From: Pseudacidovorax sp. NFM-22
GTDB taxonomy: Bacteria > Pseudomonadota > Gammaproteobacteria > Burkholderiales > Burkholderiaceae_C
NCBI RefSeq assembly: GCF_021401245.1
Contig: NZ_JACBFY010000004.1
Coordinates: 124,001 to 188,000 of the forward strand
Reading direction: 5' to 3'
DNA length: 64,000 nt
Positions within the stretch are counted from its first letter, which is position 1. Every line of letters begins with the position of its first letter. The translations under genes and the position numbers were made by a program. Under the pieces are notes generated by a model that saw only the letters and a program-made list of their open reading frames with translations, was not told the origin of the DNA and searched no databases. This document shows positions 52,629 through 59,471 of the stretch, one piece after another.

Positions 52629-53063
52629 TCAGTGGCGTGCGAGGCTGTCGCGGATCTCGCGCAGCAGCACGATGTCTTCCGGCGGCGCGGCAGGCGCGGC
52701 AGCGGCCGGCTCCGCCTTTTCGCGGCGCAGCCGGTTGATCTGCTTGACCATCATGAAGATCACGAAGGCCAGGATCAGGAAGTTGACGACGATCGTCAGG
52801 AAGTTGCCGTAGGCCAGGACGGGAACACCGGCTTTCTTGAGATCGGCCAAGGTATTGGCCACGCCCGCAGGTATCGTGCCGAGCACGACGTAGAGGTTGG
52901 AGAAATCGAGTCGGCCGAAGACCAGTCCCACCAGCGGCATGATGACGTCGCCGACCAGCGAGTCGACGATCTTTCCGAATGCGCCGCCGATGATCACGCC
53001 CACGGCCAGATCGACCACATTGCCCTTGACCGCAAATTCGCGGAACTCGCTGAAAAAGCTCAT
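52629..53063 (-). CDS. mscL: Large-conductance mechanosensitive channel
   Basis: Homopentameric emergency-release channel (144 residues). It starts [23 protein letters not shown], with the pore-helix glycines [22 protein letters not shown] (partly quoted: [12 protein letters not shown]), a second helix [19 protein letters not shown] and the cytoplasmic helix ending [12 protein letters not shown] 53063 has a good ribosome site (AAAGGAGA); upstream in-frame starts precede it by a non-family extension. Convergent with pdxA. Confidence 0.97.
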   Translation of the reverse strand: MSFFSEFREFAVKGNVVDLAVGVIIGGAFGKIVDSLVGDVIMPLVGLVFGRLDFSNLYVVLGTIPAGVANTLADLKKAGVPVLAYGNFLTIVVNFLILAFVIFMMVKQINRLRREKAEPAAAAPAAPPEDIVLLREIRDSLARH

Positions 53064-53106
53064 GAAAAGTTTCTCCTTTCCCATGTGTGTTAACACTTTA
53101 GAGGAA

Positions 53107-53112
53107 AGTATA
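53107..53112 (-). promoter_or_regulatory. Candidate -10 element of mscL
   Basis: On the minus strand this reads TATACT, one mismatch from consensus, about 45 bases upstream of the mscL ATG. A TTCGAC hexamer lies 15 bases further upstream. The leader contains the 10-bp palindrome GTGTTAACAC (53087-53096). Confidence 0.45.
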
Positions 53113-53148
53113 GAGAGTCGAAGGGGCGTCGAACCCGAAGGCATGACG

Positions 53149-53178
53149 GCCCCCATTCCGTGGTTCGCGGGCCTTTTT
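53149..53178 (+). terminator. Terminator-like hairpin upstream of petA
   Basis: GGCCC (53149-53153) pairs with GGGCC (53169-53173), followed by TTTTT. No gene on the plus strand lies just upstream, since mscL runs the other way, so its purpose is unclear. The stem is only 5 bp. Confidence 0.35.
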
Positions 53179-53229
53179 CTGCCCCTCGGCGGCCGGCCGC
53201 GGGGGCTTGGATATCGGGGGTGTCCCGCG

Positions 53230-53259
53230 TTGAAGCAGCGAAAACCCCTCCGCTAAAAT
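53230..53259 (+). promoter_or_regulatory. Sigma70 promoter of petABC
   Basis: TTGAAG (53230-53235), an 18-base spacer and TAAAAT (53254-53259) form a good sigma70 promoter. Transcription would begin near 53266, about 40 bases before the petA ATG. Confidence 0.68.
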
Positions 53260-53304
53260 TGTTTGTTGACCCGGCACAGCCCACAAGTACATCGAGGAAC
53301 CCCC

Positions 53305-53925
53305 ATGAGTGATATCCCGGTCGGCCCGAAACGGGTCGACGCCAGCAAGCGGACCTGGCTGATTGCATCCGGCTGTGCCGGCGCTGTGGGTGGGGTTGCC
53401 ACAGCGATTCCCTTCGTGAGCACCTTCCAGCCGTCCGAAAAGGCCAAGGCGGCCGGCGCGCCGGTCGAGGTCGACATCGGCGGCCTGCAGGTCGGCGAAA
53501 AGATCACGGTCGAATGGCGTGGCAAGCCCGTCTGGATCCTCAAGCGCTCGCCCGCGCAGATCGCGGAGCTGCCCAAGCTGGATCCGCTGCTCGCCGATCC
53601 ACTGTCCAAGCGCAATCCTTCCGAGTTCACGCCGAAGTACGCCCAGAACGAGAACCGCTCGATCAAGCCGGAGGTGCTGGTCGTGGTCGGCATCTGCACC
53701 CACCTGGGCTGCTCGCCCACCGACAAGCTGCAGGCCGGTCCGCAGCCTTCGTTGCCCGACGACTGGCAGGGCGGCTTCCTCTGCCCCTGCCACGGCTCGA
53801 CCTTCGACCTGGCCGGCCGCGTGTTCAAGAACAAGCCCGCGCCCGACAACCTGCCCGTTCCTCCGCACAAGTACCTGTCGGACACGCGCCTGTTGATCGG
53901 CGAAGACGGCAACGCCAACGCCTGA
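53305..53925 (+). CDS. petA: Ubiquinol-cytochrome c reductase, Rieske iron-sulfur subunit
   Basis: Rieske protein of the cytochrome bc1 complex (206 residues). A signal-anchor (about residues 17-38, preceded by SKRTWL) is followed by the [2Fe-2S] domain with CTHLGC (Cys131/His133) and CPCHGS (Cys160/His163); Cys136 and Cys162 form the disulfide. Rieske proteins of this type are usually Tat substrates, and tatABC lies 6 kb upstream. ATG 53305 has GAGGAA. First gene of petABC. Confidence 0.97.
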   Translation: MSDIPVGPKRVDASKRTWLIASGCAGAVGGVATAIPFVSTFQPSEKAKAAGAPVEVDIGGLQVGEKITVEWRGKPVWILKRSPAQIAELPKLDPLLADPLSKRNPSEFTPKYAQNENRSIKPEVLVVVGICTHLGCSPTDKLQAGPQPSLPDDWQGGFLCPCHGSTFDLAGRVFKNKPAPDNLPVPPHKYLSDTRLLIGEDGNANA

Positions 53926-53941
53926 GCGGGAGGAGACACCC

Positions 53942-55345
53942 ATGGCCGAATTCAAGGACATCTCGCCTAACGCGCCTGCGGGCGCCAAGCTGGGCAACTG
54001 GCTGCACAACCGCTTCCCGACCGCCTTCGACGCCTACCGCGTCCACATGTCGGAGTACTACGCGCCGAAGAACTTCAACTTCTGGTACATCTTCGGCTCG
54101 CTGGCGCTGCTGGTGCTGGTCATCCAGATCGTCACCGGCATCTTCCTGGTGATGCACTACAAGCCGGATGCGACGCAGGCCTTCGCCTCGGTCGAGTACA
54201 TCATGCGCGACGTGCCCTGGGGCTGGCTGATCCGCTACATGCACTCGACCGGCGCCTCGGCCTTCTTCGTGGTGGTGTATCTGCACATGTTCCGCGGACT
54301 GCTCTACGGCAGCTACCGCAAGCCGCGCGAGCTGGTCTGGATCTTCGGCTGCGCGATCTTCCTGTGCCTGATGGCCGAGGCCTTCATGGGCTACCTGCTG
54401 CCCTGGGGCCAGATGTCGTATTGGGGCGCGCAGGTGATCGTGAACCTGTTCTCCGCGATTCCCTTCATTGGTCCCGACCTGGCGCTGCTGATCCGTGGCG
54501 ACTATGTGGTGAGCGACGCCACCCTCAACCGCTTCTTCAGCTTCCACGTGATCGCGGTGCCGCTGGTGCTGCTGGGGCTGGTGGTGGCGCACCTGCTGGC
54601 GCTGCACGACGTGGGTTCCAACAACCCCGACGGCATCGAGATCAAGGCCAACAAGGACGCGCAGGGCCGGCCGCTGGACGGCATCCCCTTCCACCCGTAC
54701 TACACGGTGCACGACATCTTCGCGGTCGTGATGTTCCTGATCGTGTTCACGGCGGTCATCTTCTTTGCGCCGGAAATGGGCGGCTACTTCCTGGAGTACA
54801 ACAACTTCATCCCGGCCGACCCGCTCAAGACGCCCAACCACATCGCCCCGGTCTGGTACTTCACGCCCTTCTATTCGATGCTGCGCGCCATCACCAGCGA
54901 GATGATGTATGCGCTCATCGCCTGCGTCGTCGGTGCCGCGGTGTTCGGCGTCTGGAAGACGCGCATGGCCAGCGTCGCCAAGATCGCCGTGGTGGTGGCC
55001 GCCGTCATCGCCTGCGCGATGATGCTGTCCATCGACGCCAAGTTCTGGGGCGTGGTCGTCATGGGCGGCGCCGTGATCATCCTGTTCTTCCTGCCCTGGC
55101 TGGACAAGAGCCCGGTCAAGTCGATCCGCTACCGTCCTTCCTGGCACAAGTACCTCTACGGCGTGTTCGTCGTCGTCTTCGTGGTGCTGGCCTACCTGGG
55201 CGTGCAGCCGCCGTCGCCCATCGGCGAGCGCGTGTCGCAGGTCGGTACCCTGTTCTATTTCGGCTTCTTCCTGCTCATGCCGTGGTGGACCCGCCTGGGC
55301 GAGTTCAAGCCCGTGCCCGAGCGCGTGACCTTTGCCGCGCACTGA
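53942..55345 (+). CDS. petB: Ubiquinol-cytochrome c reductase, cytochrome b subunit
   Basis: Eight-helix dihaem subunit with the quinone sites (467 residues). Haem histidines are in RYMHSTGASAFFVVVYLHMFRG and RFFSFHVIAVPLVLLGLVVAHLLALH (both partly quoted), and the GYLLPWGQMSYWGAQV and PADPLKTPNHIAPVWYF blocks are diagnostic; the conserved PEWY position reads APVWY here. It lies 16 bases after petA. Confidence 0.97.
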   Translation: MAEFKDISPNAPAGAKLGNWLHNRFPTAFDAYRVHMSEYYAPKNFNFWYIFGSLALLVLVIQIVTGIFLVMHYKPDATQAFASVEYIMRDVPWGWLIRYMHSTGASAFFVVVYLHMFRGLLYGSYRKPRELVWIFGCAIFLCLMAEAFMGYLLPWGQMSYWGAQVIVNLFSAIPFIGPDLALLIRGDYVVSDATLNRFFSFHVIAVPLVLLGLVVAHLLALHDVGSNNPDGIEIKANKDAQGRPLDGIPFHPYYTVHDIFAVVMFLIVFTAVIFFAPEMGGYFLEYNNFIPADPLKTPNHIAPVWYFTPFYSMLRAITSEMMYALIACVVGAAVFGVWKTRMASVAKIAVVVAAVIACAMMLSIDAKFWGVVVMGGAVIILFFLPWLDKSPVKSIRYRPSWHKYLYGVFVVVFVVLAYLGVQPPSPIGERVSQVGTLFYFGFFLLMPWWTRLGEFKPVPERVTFAAH

Positions 55346-55369
55346 CCGAGCCGCCGGAGAAGCATCCCC

Positions 55370-56125
55370 ATGAAGAAACTGATCCTCTCGCTGATGATGG
55401 CGCTGGGCCTTGCCACGGGCGCCCTGGCGGCCGAAGGCGGCATCGCCTGGGACAAGGCGCCGGTGCGCACCAACGACCTCGCGTCGCTGCAGAACGGCGC
55501 CAAGCTCTTCGTCAATTACTGCCTCAACTGCCACTCGGCCGCCTTCATGCGCTACAACCGCCTGCAGGACATCGGCCTCTCCGAACAGCAGATCAAGGAC
55601 AATCTGCTGTTCACCACCGAAAAGGTGGGTGACACGATGAAGGCCAACATCGATGCCCGACAGGCCAAGGAATGGTTCGGCGGCACCCCGCCCGACCTCA
55701 CTTTGGTGGCGCGTTCGCGCGCAGGTCACAATGGCACCGGTGCCGACTACCTCTACACCTACCTGCGCACCTACTACCGCGACGACACCAAGGCAACCGG
55801 CTGGAACAACCTGGCCTTCCCGAGCGTGGGCATGCCCAACGTGCTGTGGGAACTCCAGGGCGAGCGCCGCCCGGTCTATGACAAGGTGGAGCAGCACGGC
55901 CACGAAACCGAGGTGCTCAAGGGCTGGGAGCAGGTCAAGCCGGGCAAGATGACGCCCCTGCAGTTCGACCAGGCCGTTGGCGACCTGGTCAATTACCTGC
56001 AGTGGATGGCAGAGCCCGCGCAGAACACCCGCGTGCGCGTCGGCGTTTGGGTGTTGCTGTTCCTGGCGGTGTCGCTGGTCTTCGTCTGGCGTCTCAATGC
56101 CGCGTTCTGGAAGGACGTGAAGTAG
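55370..56125 (+). CDS. petC: Ubiquinol-cytochrome c reductase, cytochrome c1 subunit
   Basis: Membrane-anchored c-type cytochrome that takes electrons from the Rieske protein (251 residues). A signal peptide (1-20) is followed by the haem site CLNCH (Cys51, Cys54, His55) and the axial-ligand region after GWNNLAFPSVGMPNVLWEL (Met at the end of the GMPN block). The C-terminal helix VGVWVLLFLAVSLVFVW anchors it. The terminator follows 50 bases after the stop. Confidence 0.96.
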   Translation: MKKLILSLMMALGLATGALAAEGGIAWDKAPVRTNDLASLQNGAKLFVNYCLNCHSAAFMRYNRLQDIGLSEQQIKDNLLFTTEKVGDTMKANIDARQAKEWFGGTPPDLTLVARSRAGHNGTGADYLYTYLRTYYRDDTKATGWNNLAFPSVGMPNVLWELQGERRPVYDKVEQHGHETEVLKGWEQVKPGKMTPLQFDQAVGDLVNYLQWMAEPAQNTRVRVGVWVLLFLAVSLVFVWRLNAAFWKDVK

Positions 56126-56175
56126 AGAGAAAACGCGGACGGCGTGGCCCGGGCTTGCCGGGTGCGTGAACGTAC

Positions 56176-56208
56176 AGAGTGGGCTGCTCAAGCGGCCCAC
56201 TCTTTTTT
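56176..56208 (+). terminator. Rho-independent terminator of petABC
   Basis: AGAGTGGGC (56176-56184) pairs with GCCCACTCT (56195-56203), with a 10-base loop and a T-run behind it. It separates petC from sspA. Confidence 0.85.
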
Positions 56209-56229
56209 GATTTTTTGGAGCCTTTCGCC

Positions 56230-56841
56230 ATGATGGTGCTGTATTCCGGAACGACCTGCCCTTTCTCCCACCGCTGCCGCTTCGTGCTGTTCGAAAAGGG
56301 CATGGACTTCGAAATCCGTGACGTCGACCTCTACAACAAGCCCGAGGACATCAGCGTGATGAATCCGTACGGGCAGGTGCCGATCCTGGTCGAGCGCGAC
56401 CTGATCCTGTACGAGTCGAACATCATCAACGAGTACATCGACGAGCGCTTCCCGCATCCGCAGCTGATGCCCGGCGATCCGGTCGACCGCGCCCGCGTGC
56501 GCCTGTTCCTGCTGAACTTCGAGAAGGAACTGTTCGTCCACGTCTCCACGCTCGAGAACCGCGGCGCCAAGGGCAACGACAAGGCCATCGAGAAGGCCCG
56601 CTCGCACATCCGCGACCGCCTGACGCAACTGGCCCCGGTGTTCCTCAAGAACAAGTACATGCTGGGCGAGAACTTCTCCATGCTCGACGTGGCCATCGCC
56701 CCGCTGCTGTGGCGCCTGGACTACTACGGCATCGACCTGAGCAAGAACGCCGCGCCGCTGCTGAAGTACGCCGAGCGCATCTTTTCGCGCCCCGCCTACA
56801 TCGAGGCGCTGACGCCTTCCGAGAAGGTGATGCGCAAGTAA
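56230..56841 (+). CDS. sspA: Stringent starvation protein A homologue (GST fold)
   Basis: RNA-polymerase-associated GST-like protein (203 residues). The thioredoxin-like start VLYSGTTCPFSHRCRFVLFE and the NPYGQVPILVERDLILYESN block match SspA; the C-terminal helical domain is GST-like. It is expected to bind RNA polymerase rather than act as a transferase. Two ATG codons (56230, 56233) are possible starts. sspB follows after 37 bases. Confidence 0.93.
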   Translation: MMVLYSGTTCPFSHRCRFVLFEKGMDFEIRDVDLYNKPEDISVMNPYGQVPILVERDLILYESNIINEYIDERFPHPQLMPGDPVDRARVRLFLLNFEKELFVHVSTLENRGAKGNDKAIEKARSHIRDRLTQLAPVFLKNKYMLGENFSMLDVAIAPLLWRLDYYGIDLSKNAAPLLKYAERIFSRPAYIEALTPSEKVMRK

Positions 56842-56878
56842 GCGCGCGGCGACGGCAAGAGAGAACGACGCGCCATTC

Positions 56879-57400
56879 ATGATCAGCGCCCTCGAATCCA
56901 CATCGTTGCGGCCGTACCTGTTGCGTGCGCTCTACGAATGGTGCACCGACCACGGCTTCACACCGTACATCGCGGTCGTGGTGGACGAGACCGTCCAGGT
57001 CCCGCGCGAGTACGTCAAGAACGGCGAGATCGTGCTGAACATCAGCTACGACGCGACCAGCGCGCTGAAGATCGGCAACGACTTCATCGAGTTCAAGGCC
57101 CGCTTCGCCGGCACCGCGCGCGACATCATCGTCCCCATCGGACGGGTGGTGGCCATCTATGCGCGCGAGAACGGTCAGGGCATGGCCTTCCCGCCGCTCG
57201 ACGCGCAGGCGTCCGAGGCGGGCGAGGTCATCGCGCCCGGCATGGCTCAGGCCACGCCGGATCCCCGGCCGGGCATGCATCTGGTGGGCGAAGCCGCCGA
57301 GTCCCAACCGGGCGGGTCGGCCGCCGCCATCGAGCCGCCGCCGGACGAGCCGCCGCGGCCCCCCAGCGGAGGCCGGCCAGCGCTCAAGCGCGTGAAGTGA
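56879..57400 (+). CDS. sspB: Stringent starvation protein B (ClpXP adaptor)
   Basis: Delivers ssrA-tagged proteins to ClpXP (173 residues). SLRPYLLRALYEWCTDHGFTPYIAV and the NGEIVLNISYDATSALKIGND block are the folded substrate-binding domain. A disordered Pro-rich linker leads to the basic C-terminal RPALKRVK, the ClpX-binding tail. ATG 56879. Confidence 0.94.
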   Translation: MISALESTSLRPYLLRALYEWCTDHGFTPYIAVVVDETVQVPREYVKNGEIVLNISYDATSALKIGNDFIEFKARFAGTARDIIVPIGRVVAIYARENGQGMAFPPLDAQASEAGEVIAPGMAQATPDPRPGMHLVGEAAESQPGGSAAAIEPPPDEPPRPPSGGRPALKRVK

Positions 57401-57436
57401 TCGGCCCGCGACCCTTTCGATAGAATCGCGGGCTTT

Positions 57437-57512
57437 GCCGCTTTAGCTCAGTTGGTAGAGCACCCGCCTTGTAAGCGGTAGGTCGTCAGTTCGATTCCGA
57501 CAAGCGGCACCA
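57437..57512 (+). tRNA. tRNA-Thr (UGU)
   Basis: A 76-base cloverleaf. The acceptor is GCCGCTT with AAGCGGC, the D arm is GCTC with GAGC, the anticodon loop CTTGTAA has anticodon TGT, the T arm is GTCAG-TTCGATT-CCGAC, and the CCA end is encoded (57510-57512). The anticodon stem has one C:U mismatch at the 27:43 position. A TAGAAT hexamer (57421-57426) just upstream is a possible -10. Confidence 0.95.
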
Positions 57513-57553
57513 AATCAGAGTCGGCGTCCCGTCCCCGGGCCGCTTGCCACCCG

Positions 57554-57588
57554 AAGCCCCTGCACCGTTTCTGCGGTCAGGGGCTTTC
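57554..57588 (+). terminator. Rho-independent terminator downstream of tRNA-Thr
   Basis: AAGCCCCTG (57554-57562) pairs with CAGGGGCTT (57578-57586), with inner ACCG/CGGT pairing, followed by a T-rich stretch. It ends the tRNA transcript about 75 bases after the CCA. Confidence 0.75.
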
Positions 57589-57877
57589 TTCATCGTGCGT
57601 CTGCATCCGCCTGCCCGATTAATGGGCAATCTGTCGCGAAGGCACGGCGGAGCATGGCTTGGCGCCGTCCTCCCCGATCTATGCCCAGGCTTATCCACAG
57701 AAAGCCGGGACAACCTGTACTCGGAGGGCATCCGTCGTTCTTTGGACGACCTGTCGTTCGATGTGCGTAAACGCACCGACGGCGGCGGCCGCGAGGCGGA
57801 GACTCGTCCCATCGATCGCTGCACGGCATGGCCCGCGGGGATCGACCTCTCTCTCCCGACCCTCGAAAGGATTCGCC
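57589..57877. other. Intergenic region before the small exported protein
   Basis: About 290 bases without a supported gene. Reading frames here have no family resemblance and overlap each other. A perfect DnaA-box 9-mer lies at 57691-57699 but is single. No clear promoter was found for the downstream gene. Confidence 0.35.
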
Positions 57878-58261
57878 ATGAACAAGACCGCTCTCCTCGC
57901 CGCCGCCCTGCTGACGCTTGCTGCCGGTGCAGCCTCCGCCGAAACGCAGGAGGACTACATCCAGCAGAACCGCACGCCGGTGCACAGCACCCTGTCGCGT
58001 GCCGAGGTGCAGCAGCAACTGGCTGCCGCCGAGCGCAGCGGCGACGTGGCCGCCATCGGCGAAGCGAGCAGCTTCGGCCAGCAGCCCGTGTTCGTCAGCG
58101 CCCGCACCCGCGCCCAGGTGCAGGCCGAGGCAGTGGCCGCCGCCCATGCCCCCAACCAGAACCTGGACCCGCGCGCCTTCGTCGACAGCCGCCTGCCCGC
58201 CAACATGCAGCGTGAGCCGCAGCGTCAGCAGGCCTCCGGCACCGCCCAACAACCCCTGTGA
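57878..58261 (+). CDS. Small exported protein, DUF4148-like
   Basis: Predicted periplasmic protein of 127 residues. The signal peptide (MNKTALLAAALLTLAAGAASA) is clear and AAAGGA lies upstream of the ATG at 57878. The mature part has LSRAEVQQQLAAAERSGD, which resembles the DUF4148 pattern common in Burkholderiales, then a Gln-rich C-terminus. No cysteine or catalytic motif. Function unknown. Confidence 0.72.
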   Translation: MNKTALLAAALLTLAAGAASAETQEDYIQQNRTPVHSTLSRAEVQQQLAAAERSGDVAAIGEASSFGQQPVFVSARTRAQVQAEAVAAAHAPNQNLDPRAFVDSRLPANMQREPQRQQASGTAQQPL

Positions 58262-58269
58262 GGCCCGCC

Positions 58270-58710
58270 ATGTCCTACGCTTCTTCCGAGACGGGCGCCG
58301 CGCTGGTCCCCCGCCATGACGATGCCGGCAAGCTGGTGCTGCGCCTGGCGGTCGGCGTGCTGGTGCTGCTGCACGGCATCTTCAAGCTGGGCACGGGCCC
58401 GGGCTTCATCGTGAAGATGCTGGCCGCCCACGGCCTTCCCGGGGCCATCGGCTACCTCGTCTATGTGGGCGAAGTGCTGGCGCCGGCGCTGATGATCCTG
58501 GGTCTGTGGACGCGCCCGGCCGCGGCGGTGGTCGTGATCAACATGATCGTGGCCTTCCTGCTGGTGCACACCAGCCAGTTCTTCTCGCTGACCGGCCAGG
58601 GCGGCTGGGCGCTGGAACTGCAGGGGCTGTACCTCTTCGGTGCCCTGGCGGTGATGCTGCTGGGGGCGGGCCGCTATGCCGTGGCCGGCGGCCAGCGCGG
58701 GCTGAACTGA
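58270..58710 (+). CDS. DoxX family membrane protein
   Basis: Four-helix membrane protein of 146 residues. LRLAVGVLVLLHGIFKLGTG, GYLVYVGEVLAPALMILGLW and the final LYLFGALAVMLLGAGRYAV are the DoxX pattern. These proteins are often linked to redox or sulfur metabolism, but nothing here fixes a role. The ATG at 58270 follows the preceding stop by 8 bases, so the two genes may be co-transcribed. Confidence 0.88.
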   Translation: MSYASSETGAALVPRHDDAGKLVLRLAVGVLVLLHGIFKLGTGPGFIVKMLAAHGLPGAIGYLVYVGEVLAPALMILGLWTRPAAAVVVINMIVAFLLVHTSQFFSLTGQGGWALELQGLYLFGALAVMLLGAGRYAVAGGQRGLN

Positions 58711-58728
58711 ACTGAGCGCGACGCGCCT

Positions 58729-59445
58729 TCAGGCGCCGCCGTCGCCCATCACCTCGGCGACCACGCGGGCCAGGCGCGCCACGTCGGTGACGACGAGGGC
58801 GTCGCCCTCCTTGCGCAGCAGGCCGCTGCGCACCAGCGCATTGAGTTCGCGGGTGACCTGCTCACGGTTGGTGCTGATGCGGCTGGCGAGTTCGGCATGG
58901 CGGGGCGCTGGCGACAGCCGCACCTCGCCGGTGGTGGCATCCGGGCTGGCGGTGCGGGCCAGCCGGAGCAATTCGGCGTGAAGCCGGTTCTGCACGCCCA
59001 GCGTGCTCAGCTCGATCACCCGTTCCGACAACTGGCGCACCAGGGTGGTCAGGCGCTGCATCTGGCGCCGCGCCACCGTCGGTTCTTCCTGCAGCAGCTC
59101 CAGGAAGGCCTCGCGGTCGAGCACCGCCACCAGGCTGTCCTCCACGGTCATCACGTCCGCCGAGCGCGGCTGGCCGTCCAGGGCGGCCAGGTCGCCGACG
59201 ATCTCGCCGGCGCCCAGATCGCGGAAGGTGACCTGCCGGCCGTTGGCGCCGTAGGTGGTCACGCGCACGGCGCCGTCGATCACCAGGTAGACGTCGGCGC
59301 GCCGCTGGCGCCGCAGCAGCAGGGGCTGGCCCGCGGCCACCCGGCGCCAGGCGCAGCGGCCCGCCAGTGCGTCCAGGCGCGCCGGGGGCAGGTCGTCGAA
59401 GAGGGCAAAGCGCCGAAGCGCAAGACTGGAAGGCCGGTCGCTCAT
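58729..59445 (-). CDS. Crp/Fnr-family transcription regulator with cyclic-nucleotide signature
   Basis: DNA-binding regulator of 238 residues. The N-terminal beta-roll keeps the phosphate-binding cassette GEIVGDLAALDGQPRSADV (Gly80, Glu81, Arg94, Ser95), the residues that bind cAMP in E. coli Crp. The dimer helix follows at about 121-155, and the winged helix has RHAELASRISTNREQVTRE (182-200). Only one cysteine (Cys31) is present, so it is not an FNR-type iron-sulfur sensor. It is divergent from the cyclase gene, with 26 bases between start codons. Confidence 0.9.
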   Translation of the reverse strand: MSDRPSSLALRRFALFDDLPPARLDALAGRCAWRRVAAGQPLLLRRQRRADVYLVIDGAVRVTTYGANGRQVTFRDLGAGEIVGDLAALDGQPRSADVMTVEDSLVAVLDREAFLELLQEEPTVARRQMQRLTTLVRQLSERVIELSTLGVQNRLHAELLRLARTASPDATTGEVRLSPAPRHAELASRISTNREQVTRELNALVRSGLLRKEGDALVVTDVARLARVVAEVMGDGGA

Positions 59446-59454
59446 GGGCGCGCG

Positions 59455-59460
59455 ATTATG
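59455..59460 (-). promoter_or_regulatory. Candidate -10 of the Crp-type gene, close to its start codon
   Basis: On the minus strand this reads CATAAT and lies 9 bases upstream of the ATG at 59445, which would give a transcript with a leader of only a few bases. No ribosome site precedes that ATG. The same AT-rich patch in otherwise GC-rich sequence may also serve the plus-strand cyclase gene. Confidence 0.35.
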
Positions 59461-59471
59461 CTCAGCCGCCC

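Noticed and set aside
53087-53096. Palindrome GTGTTAACAC in the mscL leader
   Set aside because: Only 10 bp and single; it could be an operator but no regulator is suggested by context.
57691-57699. A perfect DnaA box (TTATCCACA)
   Set aside because: A single 9-mer is expected about once in two windows of this size by chance on both strands, and there is no cluster, AT-rich unwinding region or dnaA/dnaN gene.
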